Positions 1 through 10,009 of a stretch of DNA of 51,094 bases are shown here, piece after piece. A program made the translations under genes and the position numbers. The stretch comes from Nemertoderma westbladi (Eukaryota > Xenacoelomorpha > Nemertodermatida > Nemertodermatidae): assembly GCA_032718475.1 (NCBI GenBank), contig JAUCBJ010006966.1:1-51094 (forward strand), written 5' to 3'. Position 1 is the first letter of the stretch. Each line of letters starts with the position of its first letter. The notes beneath the pieces were generated by a model, which was given only the letters and a program-made list of their open reading frames with translations, made no database searches and had not been told where the DNA came from.

Positions 1-2467
1 GACATTTTATTGACATAATAAGATCTTTCAGTGTCTTTCCCGCTATCCTCCCCTTGGGAAGCTTGGCTTTCGCCTCGTCGGTATAACACACTGGTGTTAC
101 CTTTCTTCTGGAGACGGGTTTCTCACTTACCTTGTTTTCCAGTGTCTTCTCTCTGGACTGCTTTATGAGTTGTAATTTTACTTCACTATCTAAGAAGGAC
201 ATGAGATCAGCCATGGTAGGGCCTCGTCGTTGCTGCTCATTCATATACAACACTTTCTTGTCCCAGCGTGTACATACTCCACCCTTTGGTAAAGTAGAGA
301 CTACGGCTCCAATAACCATGGAACTCTGATATTCATGAGACTTACCTAACCAATCCAATTGTCTACAGATCTCCTGAATCTCATCGGAAAACTCTATAAT
401 CCCGCTACTAAGGAACTTTCGGGGGGCTACTAATTTTGCATACAAATACTTAGCTATGTTATCCTTGTTACCATACCTGATGTTTAATGTATCCCAAACT
501 TGTCTTAATCCATCTGGATGTCCAATAAACTTTAACGCCATTAACTTGGGAGGTCCTTCCAAGCACTTGATGAGGAATCTAAGTTTCTCTCCGTTAGATA
601 GTACAGAGTTCTGTATGCTATCTTTGTAATATTCATTGAAAGGTAACCATTTCATCTCATCTCCATTGAATTTGACGATTTCTCCCACTTTGACCGCTTG
701 GCGGGCTTCTGTTCTAGCCATCTGACGCGTAAAGCTTTCTTGGGCCATCGTGTTATTTAATATCGAATTATCGGTATATAAATTTCCCGGATTATTATCA
801 GGTCTATAGGGAATATCATCAACAACAGGTTTATAATCACCCTTAATAGGGTTTGCTATAGGAGTTTCTACTTCACTAGCAGTATAGATGCGTGTAGGCT
901 CCACACCTTGCGCATGTAATACTTCAGACCTAACAGGTTGACACAATGTTACAGGGGGTATTGGTATACCCTTTGGTATATTGACTAATTTGTCGCGTTC
1001 TAGCGCGATACTTTGCTGCACTTCTTGCAATGCTAATATACTTTCCCTTACTGTTCCCTTGAGTTGGTGGACAGTCTCCTGCATCTGTCCGAGCAGGAGA
1101 TTCATCCCCCGCCGTCCCTCCTCTACCCACTCGACCGCCGAAGCGGGAGTCGCCAACATTGTAGCGGGCCGACGCGGGACGACGGGAGACAAATCTTTGA
1201 TTTCTCTCTCAGCTTCCAGGACAGGGATATTCTCATGGACTGTTCTACCGGGTACAGGCAGTGTAGTACTGTGTAAAGGGAATTTAGAGTTAAGCTCTGG
1301 AAGTACAGGGGTCTCTAGCACAGGAGTGGCTTTGGGAACGACAGGCCTAATTATTTCAGGCTCATCAACTATTGTAGGGAGTCTTTTGACCTGAATAATT
1401 TGGTCTGTGGGTTCTGTACTACCTAAGTCTATGCTAGCTAGTTGTCTTCTAACAGCTGGGGGCAAATCAGGCAATTTGTGACGGTGAGATGTTTTTCTAC
1501 GCCTGCTTAGACGAGATCTATTTCCTCCGCCTTCAGGATCGGTGGTTTCGCTTTCCTCCGATGATGTGTATCCCTGGCGTTTGGGAGTAGATCGTCTCAT
1601 CATCTGCATTTGACTAGCAGTTAACTGTTTATTTATGTTGTCTTGCGTCTCTTGCAGATTTTCCAACTCCAGTTGGGTAGTCTGCTCAGACGCTCTCCGT
1701 TCTGCTTCTGCCACTGCCTTTGCCGCCTTTCTTTCCGCTTCTGCTTCTGCCATGGCCGCTGCCTTTTGGTCCTCTATCCGTCTTTTCTTTACTTGTTCTT
1801 CTTGGACTCTAGCGAGGCGGAGTTTTTCATCAAATTTAGCTTGGTTTGCAGCTAACATTTCCGCATCGATTGCGTCCAACACAAGCTTGGTTCCTTCACT
1901 ATTAGGGCGAAGTCCAGACAGTCGTCTCCTCAACTCTTCGTCTCCTATGAATCGCTGATAGTCTGACAGATAGATGTCAATGGCGTCTCTAGTTCGCGGC
2001 TTCTCTGCTGCTGTTAATTCGCTTTCCACTTCGCTTTCCACCTCGCTTTCCACTTGAGAAGAAGTGGCGTCGGTTGATTCTTCATAGGTTGGCCGCTCAT
2101 CATAAACCGTATCCGCCATCTTCGCTCCGCGTTCGGGCGTCCGCTCAACAGTATCCGAACTACTGGAGCTATCGGGCCGCTGAGAACTAGGTTCTTGGCT
2201 AGGAGGTTGCTGCTGTTTTATAGCTTCTTCTTGATCCCGCTTGACTTGGGCCCGAGTGCCTATGGCAGACCAACGGCACTTTACTAACTTCGCAAATTGC
2301 GAAATCGCTCCCACCAACCTAGGTTCTGACACAACCACTGCAGGGGTTGCCCTTCTTACAGTATGAGGGGTTTCAGACCTCGGTCTGGGATTCTCTACAC
2401 TTTGATCTGAGAAACAGGCTGTTGTTTCTAGGAGACTATCTGACAGATTTTGCCTTGTGTCAGCCAT
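1..2467 (-). CDS. Gag-like polyprotein N-terminal part, Bel/Pao LTR retrotransposon (partial, open at left edge)
   Basis: Reading the minus strand from the ATG at 2467-2465, the frame stays open to base 2, about 822 codons, with no stop. An in-frame stop lies about 40 bases upstream of this ATG. The N-terminal third is polar and rich in Ser, Glu and Pro. It is followed by an Ala/Glu/Lys/Arg-rich stretch (about 1650-1860) that looks like a coiled coil. From about 730 down to 150 the translation resembles the DUF1759-type gag of Bel/Pao elements: a W-x-PF-x-x-Y segment, an EKLRFLIKCLEG-like helix, and a motif of the W-x-T-L-x-x-RYG type. Gag forms the cytoplasmic particle in which the RNA is copied; Pol would lie beyond the window. 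No CCHC knuckle is visible in this part. The frame is intact, so the copy may be young. Gag identity is inferred from pattern, not from a search. Confidence 0.
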   Translation of the reverse strand, partial: MADTRQNLSDSLLETTACFSDQSVENPRPRSETPHTVRRATPAVVVSEPRLVGAISQFAKLVKCRWSAIGTRAQVKRDQEEAIKQQQPPSQEPSSQRPDSSSSSDTVERTPERGAKMADTVYDERPTYEESTDATSSQVESEVESEVESELTAAEKPRTRDAIDIYLSDYQRFIGDEELRRRLSGLRPNSEGTKLVLDAIDAEMLAANQAKFDEKLRLARVQEEQVKKRRIEDQKAAAMAEAEAERKAAKAVAEAERRASEQTTQLELENLQETQDNINKQLTASQMQMMRRSTPKRQGYTSSEESETTDPEGGGNRSRLSRRRKTSHRHKLPDLPPAVRRQLASIDLGSTEPTDQIIQVKRLPTIVDEPEIIRPVVPKATPVLETPVLPELNSKFPLHSTTLPVPGRTVHENIPVLEAEREIKDLSPVVPRRPATMLATPASAVEWVEEGRRGMNLLLGQMQETVHQLKGTVRESILALQEVQQSIALERDKLVNIPKGIPIPPVTLCQPVRSEVLHAQGVEPTRIYTASEVETPIANPIKGDYKPVVDDIPYRPDNNPGNLYTDNSILNNTMAQESFTRQMARTEARQAVKVGEIVKFNGDEMKWLPFNEYYKDSIQNSVLSNGEKLRFLIKCLEGPPKLMALKFIGHPDGLRQVWDTLNIRYGNKDNIAKYLYAKLVAPRKFLSSGIIEFSDEIQEICRQLDWLGKSHEYQSSMVIGAVVSTLPKGGVCTRWDKKVLYMNEQQRRGPTMADLMSFLDSEVKLQLIKQSREKTLENKVSEKPVSRRKVTPVCYTDEAKAKLPKGRIAGKTLKDLIMSIKC

Positions 2468-2603
2468 GTTTGATTGTACAGTTGAATGCCTACTGCTATA
2501 TTACAGTTAAAGCAAGTCTAGTAATTCAGTATCACTGTTAGCCTAATAATTAATTACCGATACTGCTACTCAGTGTAGCGTGATATATATATAATATATT
2601 AGA

Positions 2604-2852
2604 ATACCGGTATGCTTATAGTATATATATAAGTATTATTACAGACTAGATTTGTCACAGAGACCGGTATATAAATTTAGCACAAATATATATAAATATA
2701 TAATAGGCCTATCGTGAATACCGGTATACAGCTGACACTTATAGTATATATAAGTATAATTATTACAGACTAGAATTAATTACAGAATACCGGTATGATT
2801 TCAGCCTAAATTTATAGAATAAATATAATAAGCCTATTGTAAATACCGGTAT
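2604..2852. repeat. Tandem leader repeat with ATACCGGTAT palindromes
   Basis: The 10-bp perfect palindrome ATACCGGTAT occurs at 2604-2613, 2718-2727, 2787-2796 and 2843-2852. The surrounding sequence (TTACAGACTAGA, TATAGTATATATAAG, AATAAGCCTAT-like blocks) repeats about twice with a period near 120 bp. It sits just upstream of the gag start codon. Confidence 0.
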
Positions 2853-3770
2853 GTCAATTATTTTAAAATAATTGAATTTCTGAATGTTAGGGATTACTTG
2901 GTTACTTTTCTTACTTTATTACCGTTATTTGAGCAGCAGTCCAACTGATATTAAGACCTAAGTGTTGTATAACAGGCCTACTATTCTATTAATAGATTTA
3001 GTGGATTTATATGTACCCGTATGAGGGGTTTTGTTACAATATTGAAATAGATGTTATTATTTCTGGGAATTAATCACTACACAAAAGCTGTGCGCTCTCA
3101 GTGAAGTGCTACTTATTGGACACTAAAACAAATAATTCTACTTCCTAAGTTACTTATCTACGAATTACTTACGATACGGGTGAGATTAAATCTCTAATTA
3201 AACACAACAAAAATATTACGTACGAAATTTTAGGGTAATTTTGCAGGGAAACTACAAACCAGTCTAACAAAGGGTTAGAACTTCTGGTTATTACAACGGA
3301 CAGGATACTACGGTATTTGAAAATAATAAGTAGTAGTAAATACACTGTGTTGTCCAGATAGGAAAATACCACCGCCTGACGACCTATAGCCGTATCGCTA
3401 TAGGTACTACGTTATGTATCACGGAGTGTCCCTACCTAGAAGTTAATTACCGCGGTCTACCAGAACCAACGTGCCTATTAACCACTTTACAACACAAATA
3501 TACTGCCTACACACTAATTACCTTCGGAAAGCACTGTACACTAAACCCTAAATTAGGTACAAGTACTGGTACAACAAATAATCAGTAGTTAAAAATACTT
3601 GAACAGCTAAAAGAACCACGGCATCTGCTGGAGTGACCGGTGCACAAAATCACCAGTCTTTACCTACGCCAAGCAGCCCGTGTAGTACCGGGGTTAATTT
3701 AACTATAACGGTATGTATAACAAGCACAATTACTGTAGGAATAAACTTAGGGATATGAATGTTGCGAATA

Positions 3771-4350
3771 ATCGCATAAACTCTGAATAATAAATATTAC
3801 GCTACCCGTACAGAATACTCAAACAAAATACAAACCAAACGCTGGCAGACTACTATCAAGCCTAAATAAACTACAGTATGTGCAGATTCCAAAATGGTTA
3901 GTTAGTATGCGTTCTAACACGGTAGTACGACTTATTCTTTAGGAGGGGATTGACCTTACAGCTCTGGCTGCCCCAACTTACTAACTGGCACTTTATCGGA
4001 CAGACTCTACACACGCAGCAATCTCTTCAGACCTAATAACAGCTAGACAACAATCCAGCCTACAAAATATCTGAGTAATAACTATTACGGTACCTGAACA
4101 GACCACACAAACAAACACAGGCTAAAACGCTGGCAGACTACTATCAAGCCTAAATAAACTACAGTATGTGCAGATTCCAAAATGGTTAGTTAGTATGCGT
4201 TCTAACACGGTAGTACGACTTATTCTTTAGGTGGGGATTGACCTTACAGCTCTGGCTGCCCCTACTTCCTAACCGTACTTTATCAGACATACACTCTACA
4301 TGCACTGCAATCCGTTCAGACCTAACAACAGTCAGAACAACAGTCCAGCC
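3771..4350. repeat. Two-copy tandem duplication of about 286 bp
   Basis: A block containing CGCTGGCAGACTACTATC and TTAGTTAGTATGCGTTC is present at about 3840-3945 and again at about 4126-4231, nearly identical. Alignable flanks extend on both sides: GATTGACCTTACAGCTCTGG in both, then diverged CAGACCTAA and CCAGCCTACAA blocks. The period is about 286 bp. The context suggests a U3 or leader repeat of the Bel/Pao element, but this is inference. Confidence 0.
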
Positions 4351-4599
4351 TACAATTGTCTGTATAGACTGAGCAAGCTTACACGCCTTCTGCTCAATAC
4401 TGGCCTACAAATAAATAAAACTGACAGAAATAAGTAAAATCTCAATAAAAACCCAGGGCGGGCCCTCCCTGATTAATTATTAAGGCCTACCAGTATATAA
4501 CTATCAAAATCGAATAATACTGCTGTACCTGTACTGTTGTAAGTACCGGTCTGGATGATCAGGCAGTCAGGCCTACTGGTTACCGGTCGACCGGTACTT

Positions 4600-4735
4600 T
4601 AGTCTTGATCGCTTACGCCGCAATCAAGATCCTACAAACTGTTATTGTTCTTACCAGAACAATATTAAACTGTATTTATTGCCTACACTGCAATCAAGAA
4701 TTTTCCAAACTGTTATTGTTCGCGCTTTTAAGACC
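4600..4735. repeat. Short tandem duplication, about 75 bp period
   Basis: CAATCAAGATCCTACAAACTG followed by TTATTGTTC at about 4620-4655 is repeated as CAATCAAGAATTTTCCAAAC plus TGTTATTGTTC at about 4690-4725. A perfect 16-bp palindrome, TACCGGTCGACCGGTA, lies just upstream at 4581-4596. Confidence 0.
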
Positions 4736-5619
4736 TTTGGCAGTTTAACCCGCCAAATCTATATGTCTTCTAGGTTATAAATCTACTCCAGCCTATGACA
4801 AGTATTGAACACCTATAATAATTCTAACATTAGCCAAAGCCAGTCTGTGCGCGACCATTCACCCGCTGGATATACCCGGGAGACTGGATTTGGATGCTTT
4901 AATTTGATTGCGGTGCAGGCCTACCGTACTATTCGATTGATCGTTAATATATAATCTCTGACGAATATTATTCACTTTTGGGAAATATTAGCAGTTCCTT
5001 TAGGACGTGGCGCTCTATCTATTTAAACAGAGCTATGACTTACACTATACACAACAGTATGTCTTATAGATCACCAAAGTGCATTCTTTAGGAAATGCTT
5101 TGTTACTCGGTCAAGCACACACAGACTATTGCACACAACTGCACACTGAATTGCCGACATTCACTGATTTTAATCATATATAAAGAGAATAACAACCGAC
5201 ATTTGTAGGGCCTATTAAGTAGCATTGAACTCACTACAAACCACGATAATGTATGTCGCAAATTGTTATATGTAACCGGTCTCTCTAACCTTAGTGTATC
5301 AAGAAGATTGGGTTTTCGGATCGTTATCAATATTCTTCCCAATAATAATATGTAAACGAACGATACAATTAACAACACAGTAAATAGCAGTAAATAACGC
5401 AAGTGTACTTAACCAAGTTGACCAAGATAACAGTTTGATGATCTTATAATTAAAGACGCTCTAATGTCAGAAAACATTCCCCGGCCGGTGTTCTTAGGCG
5501 TGGGGGAAACGTCAGTACTGAATCATGGGATTCTGCTGTACAGCTTTTACACAAAGGGAAAATCTCTGATTGGTCGAACTGACGTGGACACAGCTGATAG
5601 ATGTCGTCATTTGAGCTGA

Positions 5620-7923
5620 GCAATATCTGGGGTTTTACCTATAGGTCTAAGCGATCATTTTATAGTTTTTTGCACAAGAAAGACACAAAAATCTTTTTTC
5701 GGGGATCATAAAACAGTAACAGTTAGGTCTATGAAAAATTACAGCAAGGAACGCTTTTTAAGTTTGTTAGTTAATTCTGACTGGGAACCCTGTTTTAAGG
5801 CCGCTGACATTAACCTTGCGTACACTGTTTTTAAAGATATATTTTTAAAGGCACTTAATACTGTAGCACCAATTAAAGAAATTAGTCTTAAACAACGCAC
5901 TGAGCCCTGGATGACCTCGGGTATTCTTAGTAATATCAGAGAAAGAGATAACTATTTGTATAAATTTAGGAAATACCGTGTTTTAGCTGATTATAATAAT
6001 TACTGCAAATATAGAAACCTTGTCCAACGGGAAATAAAAAAAGCTAAATCTGAATATTTGTACAACAAAATAAGTGAGAATAAAGATAATCCTAAAAGTC
6101 TATGGTCTACCCTAAAATCTTTAGGTTATAAAAACCTTAAATCTAAATCGAATATTGTTCTGCAAGATAACGGTGAGCTGATTCATGATCATACTCTAGT
6201 TAGTAATTTATTTAATAATTATTTTACTAATGTTGCCTCTAATTTAGTTAAGAAGTTACCGTTATCAAGTAATAAATATAGTATAGGGTCCGAAACTCTA
6301 AATAATTTTTATTTAGAAAAGTTACAAAATTCAGAAAAGTTATTTTTAAAACCCGTTTCTGAGGATTTCGTTTTTAAAAATCTACTTAGCCTATCAGCCT
6401 CAAAAAGTACCGGTCTAGACCTAATACCTGCCCGTTTTCTTAAGGATGGTGCTGAAGTACTTAAAGTGCCTATTACTTTTATTATTAATTACTCTATCGT
6501 AGATAATGTAGTACCAGACGAACTGAAATTAGCTAAGGTTGTTCCTCTGTATAAAAAGAATAGTAAAGTAGAACCCTGTAATTACAGACCTGTTAGTATC
6601 TTAAGTATTGTATCTAAAATTTTAGAACGTTCTGTTTTTCTACAGCTGGAGGCACATCTTAGTAGGCTAAATCTGATCTATGAACTTCAGTCCGGTTTTC
6701 GTAAATCATATTCTACAGACACCTGCCTTATTAACTTAACTGATACAATTAGATGTAATAACGCAAAGGGTTTATATACTGGTATGGTAATGTTGCACCT
6801 ACAAAAGGCTTTCGATACTGTAGATCACGAAATTCTGCTTGGTAAGTTAGGCCTGATGGGTGTAGGTTCTATAGACTGGTTCAAGTCCTACCTGTCAGAC
6901 AGAGGTCAAACTGTAGTCATTAGCAAATCGCTGTCTACTGTACAAGAGATTACCTGTGGTGTACCGCAAGGTAGTATATTAGGTCCTCTGCTTTTTGTAT
7001 GCTATGTAAATGATATGATAAGTAGTATAGATCCCGATTTTAAACTCATTTTATATGCCGACGACAATGCTCTTATTTTCTCTCATAAAGATCCTATCCA
7101 TATTTCCCAAAAGTTAAGTGCAGTTCTAGAATCCTGTAATGAGTGGTTGGTTGATAATAAGCTATCCATTCACTACGGTAAGACTGAAAGTATTTTGTTT
7201 GGTTCCAAAAGAAAGTTAAAGAAGGTAACTAAGTTTGAAGTCACTAGTAATGGACAGAAGATTGAAAATAAAAAGGAAGTTAAATATTTAGGCGCCACAT
7301 TGGATAACTGCTTATCAGGAGAAAGTACAGTGAAAAATATTTTCTCGAAAGTTAACAGTAGGCTTAGGTTTCTATACAGAAATAAAAATAGTTTAAACAC
7401 CGACTCCCGCAAGTTACTTTGCTCTTCTTTAATACAGTGTCACATGGACTATGCGTGCTCTTCTTGGTATGAAGGCTTAACCAAACAGCTTAAATGTAAA
7501 TTACAAGTAGCTCAGAATAAAGTAGTACGATTTATTAAAGACTACAAACCTAGGCACCACCTAACTCCAGATGACTTTTCTGAATCTGGACTACTTAACT
7601 TAGATAGTAGAGTTAAGCAGCTACGCCTTAACCATGTGCATAAAGTGTATAATGGTAAATGTCCCAATTACCTAAAACAAAAATTCAACAGAGTACGCGA
7701 TACACACTCTTACAGTACCAGAGCTAGTGCTTCAAACTTCTACCTCCCGAATTGTAAATCCTTTGAATCTGATACTTTCTTTTTTAACGGCATAAAAAAT
7801 TGGAACGCTCTGCCTAATGAAATTAAAAACCTAAATAATCAACATTCTTTTAAATCTGCAGTTAAATCTCACCTCCGTGTGCAATGTAAAAATAGGTACA
7901 ATAGTCCTACAGTAAGTTATTAG
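5620..7923 (+). CDS. LINE ORF2 fragment: endonuclease C-terminus plus reverse transcriptase, motif A aspartate lost
   Basis: The first ATG is at 5731 (730 codons), but the frame is open from 5620. The extra 37 codons carry an SDHF motif, which matches the C-terminal catalytic SDH of APE-type endonucleases, so 5731 is not the original start. The RT domain spans roughly residues 220-500 counted from 5731. It shows the NYRPVS block, GVPQGSILGPLLF, and the catalytic YADD at residues 442-445. Motif A normally reads (L/V)DL-x-KAFD, but here residue 356, the first metal-binding Asp, is His (codon CAC at 6796-6798). Thumb and C-terminal regions follow to the stop. The frame is otherwise undamaged. 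The role in an active element would be target-primed reverse transcription; this copy should be catalytically dead. Confidence 0.
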   Translation, partial: AISGVLPIGLSDHFIVFCTRKTQKSFFGDHKTVTVRSMKNYSKERFLSLLVNSDWEPCFKAADINLAYTVFKDIFLKALNTVAPIKEISLKQRTEPWMTSGILSNIRERDNYLYKFRKYRVLADYNNYCKYRNLVQREIKKAKSEYLYNKISENKDNPKSLWSTLKSLGYKNLKSKSNIVLQDNGELIHDHTLVSNLFNNYFTNVASNLVKKLPLSSNKYSIGSETLNNFYLEKLQNSEKLFLKPVSEDFVFKNLLSLSASKSTGLDLIPARFLKDGAEVLKVPITFIINYSIVDNVVPDELKLAKVVPLYKKNSKVEPCNYRPVSILSIVSKILERSVFLQLEAHLSRLNLIYELQSGFRKSYSTDTCLINLTDTIRCNNAKGLYTGMVMLHLQKAFDTVDHEILLGKLGLMGVGSIDWFKSYLSDRGQTVVISKSLSTVQEITCGVPQGSILGPLLFVCYVNDMISSIDPDFKLILYADDNALIFSHKDPIHISQKLSAVLESCNEWLVDNKLSIHYGKTESILFGSKRKLKKVTKFEVTSNGQKIENKKEVKYLGATLDNCLSGESTVKNIFSKVNSRLRFLYRNKNSLNTDSRKLLCSSLIQCHMDYACSSWYEGLTKQLKCKLQVAQNKVVRFIKDYKPRHHLTPDDFSESGLLNLDSRVKQLRLNHVHKVYNGKCPNYLKQKFNRVRDTHSYSTRASASNFYLPNCKSFESDTFFFNGIKNWNALPNEIKNLNNQHSFKSAVKSHLRVQCKNRYNSPTVSY

Positions 7924-8166
7924 TTTATTAATTATTTACTATTTATACTGTAATTACGTTTTATATTAAATTGTTCTGTACATTACATCTTTATCGTTGA
8001 GTCGGGCATTGTCACGCTCTCGGTAAAGTTGTACTTGGAAATAAGCTGCAAAGCTTTAGGGGTAATCCTATATGTTATGTTGGACAATACCTTTATACCG
8101 GTACATTGTTTGGTGTATTTGTTATTGTTTTTACATAATGTATAAATAAATCTATCTATCTATCTA
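5623..8166 (+). mobile_element. 5'-truncated non-LTR retrotransposon (CR1/L2/jockey-like LINE)
   Basis: The body runs from the last part of an apurinic-type endonuclease domain through a complete reverse transcriptase frame and a 3' untranslated region to a (ATCT)n tail at about 8147-8166. A stop codon at 5617-5619 lies immediately before the endonuclease remnant. The hexamer TGAGCA occurs at 5617-5622 and again at 8167-8172, a possible short target-site duplication. A second copy of the 3' region lies at 50668-50718. A microsatellite tail and 5' truncation are normal for this group of LINEs. Confidence 0.
7924..8166 (+). other. LINE 3' untranslated region and (ATCT)n tail
   Basis: This non-coding stretch contains the block AGCTGCAAAGCTTTAGGGG, GTTATGTTGGAC and TTATTGTTTTTACATAA, and ends in AATAAATCTATCTATC. 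The same block reappears at 50668-50718 and 51016-51048, so these are two copies of one LINE family. Confidence 0.
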
Positions 8167-8437
8167 TGAGCAGAACAAAGAACCAAGGCTCCGTGCAGAG
8201 GCTCCACGTGTACAGCTCAGCTATTAGCTGTCGTCATAGTAACTACACTGTTCAAGAGTATTTCGGCTTTTGCATCATAGAATTGCGGATTATGTCCGCT
8301 AAAGTACACATACAGAAGAAATTACTTTTATGTCCTCTAAAACACCAGTACAGTAAGGACACGGCCTTTTTATGCCTGGTAAACCAACTACAGAGTACTT
8401 TACGGGGAAAATAACCGGCTAATTACGCAAAAGCCTT

Positions 8438-8613
8438 TACAGTCAGCCAACTATTAGGGGGGGGGGGGGGGGGGTTGTATCGCCCCTAAATTGAACTTCA
8501 CATTTTGGTGTCTCAATGTGCTGATGAGTCCACCGTATTCATGAACGTTTCGTTCCGGCCCAACCGGCGCCTTTTTATTGCCATGCAACGATTAGTAGCC
8601 GATAGCAGTAATG
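8438..8613 (+). repeat. Partial duplicate of the 20347-20592 region
   Basis: CAGCCAACTATTAG, a long poly-G run (about 8456-8474), CGCCCCTAAATTGAACTTC, CTGATGAGTCCACCG and, at the end, GCCATGCAACGATTAGTAGC all recur in order at 20347-20592. This copy lacks about 80 bp present in the other, including the hAT-like terminus. It does keep sequence lying outside that terminus, so it derives from a larger duplicated block and not from transposition of the hAT element alone. Confidence 0.
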
Positions 8614-9240
8614 TGCGCCATCTTGTCGACTGTGCGGGTATTTCTGTATTGAATCATTTATTTTCTCTGTGTCATTAGGACCTGTGAATATGATCTTACC
8701 GTTATCTATCCTGCGTAGTTAGATTCCGTATCTGTCGACGCAGGACCTAACGACCAAATGACGCGGTACCCTCCATCCAGTTCTGTTCATGCATACAGGT
8801 TACTATAGCTGATTCAGGAAAAAAATTGGTGATATATAAAAAATTCCGACTTTCGTCGGAATTTAGACCGGATTTTTTTTTTACAAATACGGCTCCGCCG
8901 GCCTGGCCGGTTTGAAAATGGTCAATCCGGCACATCACTACGGATACGATGATCGCAATATCGAAACCATTTTAAAATTGTATTTGTCACAAGAAACTAA
9001 TGGTCGAGTTACCGTAACCTGTATCGATTGAACTGCATTTTGCCATAGGAATCTTGTTTGCGCATCGTTGGAATTATATGGGATACCATCGCCCCCTAAC
9101 GACAGACAGAGGAACTATAGATGTCTGTCTGTGTGTATAATATCTAAACTTTTGATAGATTAACCAACTTATTAGCTCGTTAAAACATTCTAGCCACAAA
9201 CCCAGACCAAGCAAACTAATAATAGCTGCAGGAACCCGAG
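8614..9240. other. Unannotated spacer with one strong hairpin
   Basis: No gene is seen. AAATTCCGAC, a TTTC loop and GTCGGAATTT form a perfect 10-bp stem at about 8844-8867, followed by a T-run. The rest is unremarkable. Confidence 0.
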
Positions 9241-9299
9241 CAGAGCTCCAGTGATAATAAGGCTCAGTCTTTATCTCGTATTACATATCAGTGCGCAAA

Positions 9300-9670
9300 A
9301 AATGAACACAAATACCATCAACATCCACGTGAACCAATCATACGCATTAATGCCCTCCTACCAAACACACGTAGTCATTCCCTCTTACCTAACAATTACA
9401 GACAGTGACAGTCATAACTCCCATTCAGTTAATCACAAACAGTCATCAGACATGCCCCCCAAGTCAACTACCAAAAATGTGCATACACGCTCACCTCTAG
9501 TCCACCAATCTCACTCAGTCTTGCACTCCTACAGTATCAACCAATAAAAGCATTTAAAACTTTCTGTCAACCAATTACAAACTTTACTGTACATTCACAA
9601 TTTTCCTGTCAACCAATCATACACAGTCACGTCCTCCCAGTCGACCAACCACACCATTTCTGCTACCTCT
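9300..9670. repeat. Degenerate CCAAT-containing direct repeats
   Basis: Blocks of the form (T)CAACCAATCATACNC...CAGTC recur at about 9330, 9505, 9538, 9567, 9607 and 9640 in a purine-poor context. The 98-codon open frame across this stretch (9251-9547) has no recognisable domain and looks like a by-product of the biased composition. Confidence 0.
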
Positions 9671-10009
9671 CAGTCGAACAAGGCTGGACCAAACTGCAAC
9701 TTTGCTGTATTAAATTTGAAATTATATACTAGAAAGCCACCAAGCTGGATATAAGAAGATCGTCTATAAGACAACAAAACCGAAAAAACTAAATCTTAAT
9801 TCCGTTTCTCAAGCGAAAAGATGAACAAATGTTTAACCATATCTAATCTGGTGAATCTAGTAAATACTTTTACAGTAAGAAGTCCTAAAGGTCTTTTAAT
9901 ATTAACTATTAACTATTAACCCCATACTACTAACTAGCCATGTACGGATGTAAGTAATGCCATGTAAGTAGCCAAGGGGACGGACCTATAACATCAAAAT
10001 GTTACAATG

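Larger units (their letters stand above)
2468..5616 (-). mobile_element. Probable leader/LTR region upstream of the gag frame
   Basis: About 3.1 kb of AT-rich non-coding DNA lies upstream (in minus-strand sense) of the gag ATG and ends where a LINE is inserted. It holds two tandem repeat systems, listed separately, as expected for a leader or U3 region. The LTR boundaries and primer-binding site could not be set, because the partner LTR lies outside the window. The short minus-strand frames here (for example 5103-5402) show no recognisable domain. Confidence 0.

Noticed and set aside
981-1958. Plus-strand frames of 137 and 107 codons
   Set aside because: They are antisense to the continuous gag-like frame, which explains their length.
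3440-3475. TGGTTCTGG on the minus strand as a possible retroelement primer-binding site
   Set aside because: Without the LTR end it cannot be anchored, and the match to a tRNA 3' end is too short to trust.
8520-8575. CTGATGAGTCC, matching the first core of a hammerhead ribozyme (also near 20409)
   Set aside because: The second conserved box (GAAAC after a closing stem II) is missing in both copies, and no stem I/III arrangement fits. The match is probably chance within a duplicated repeat.
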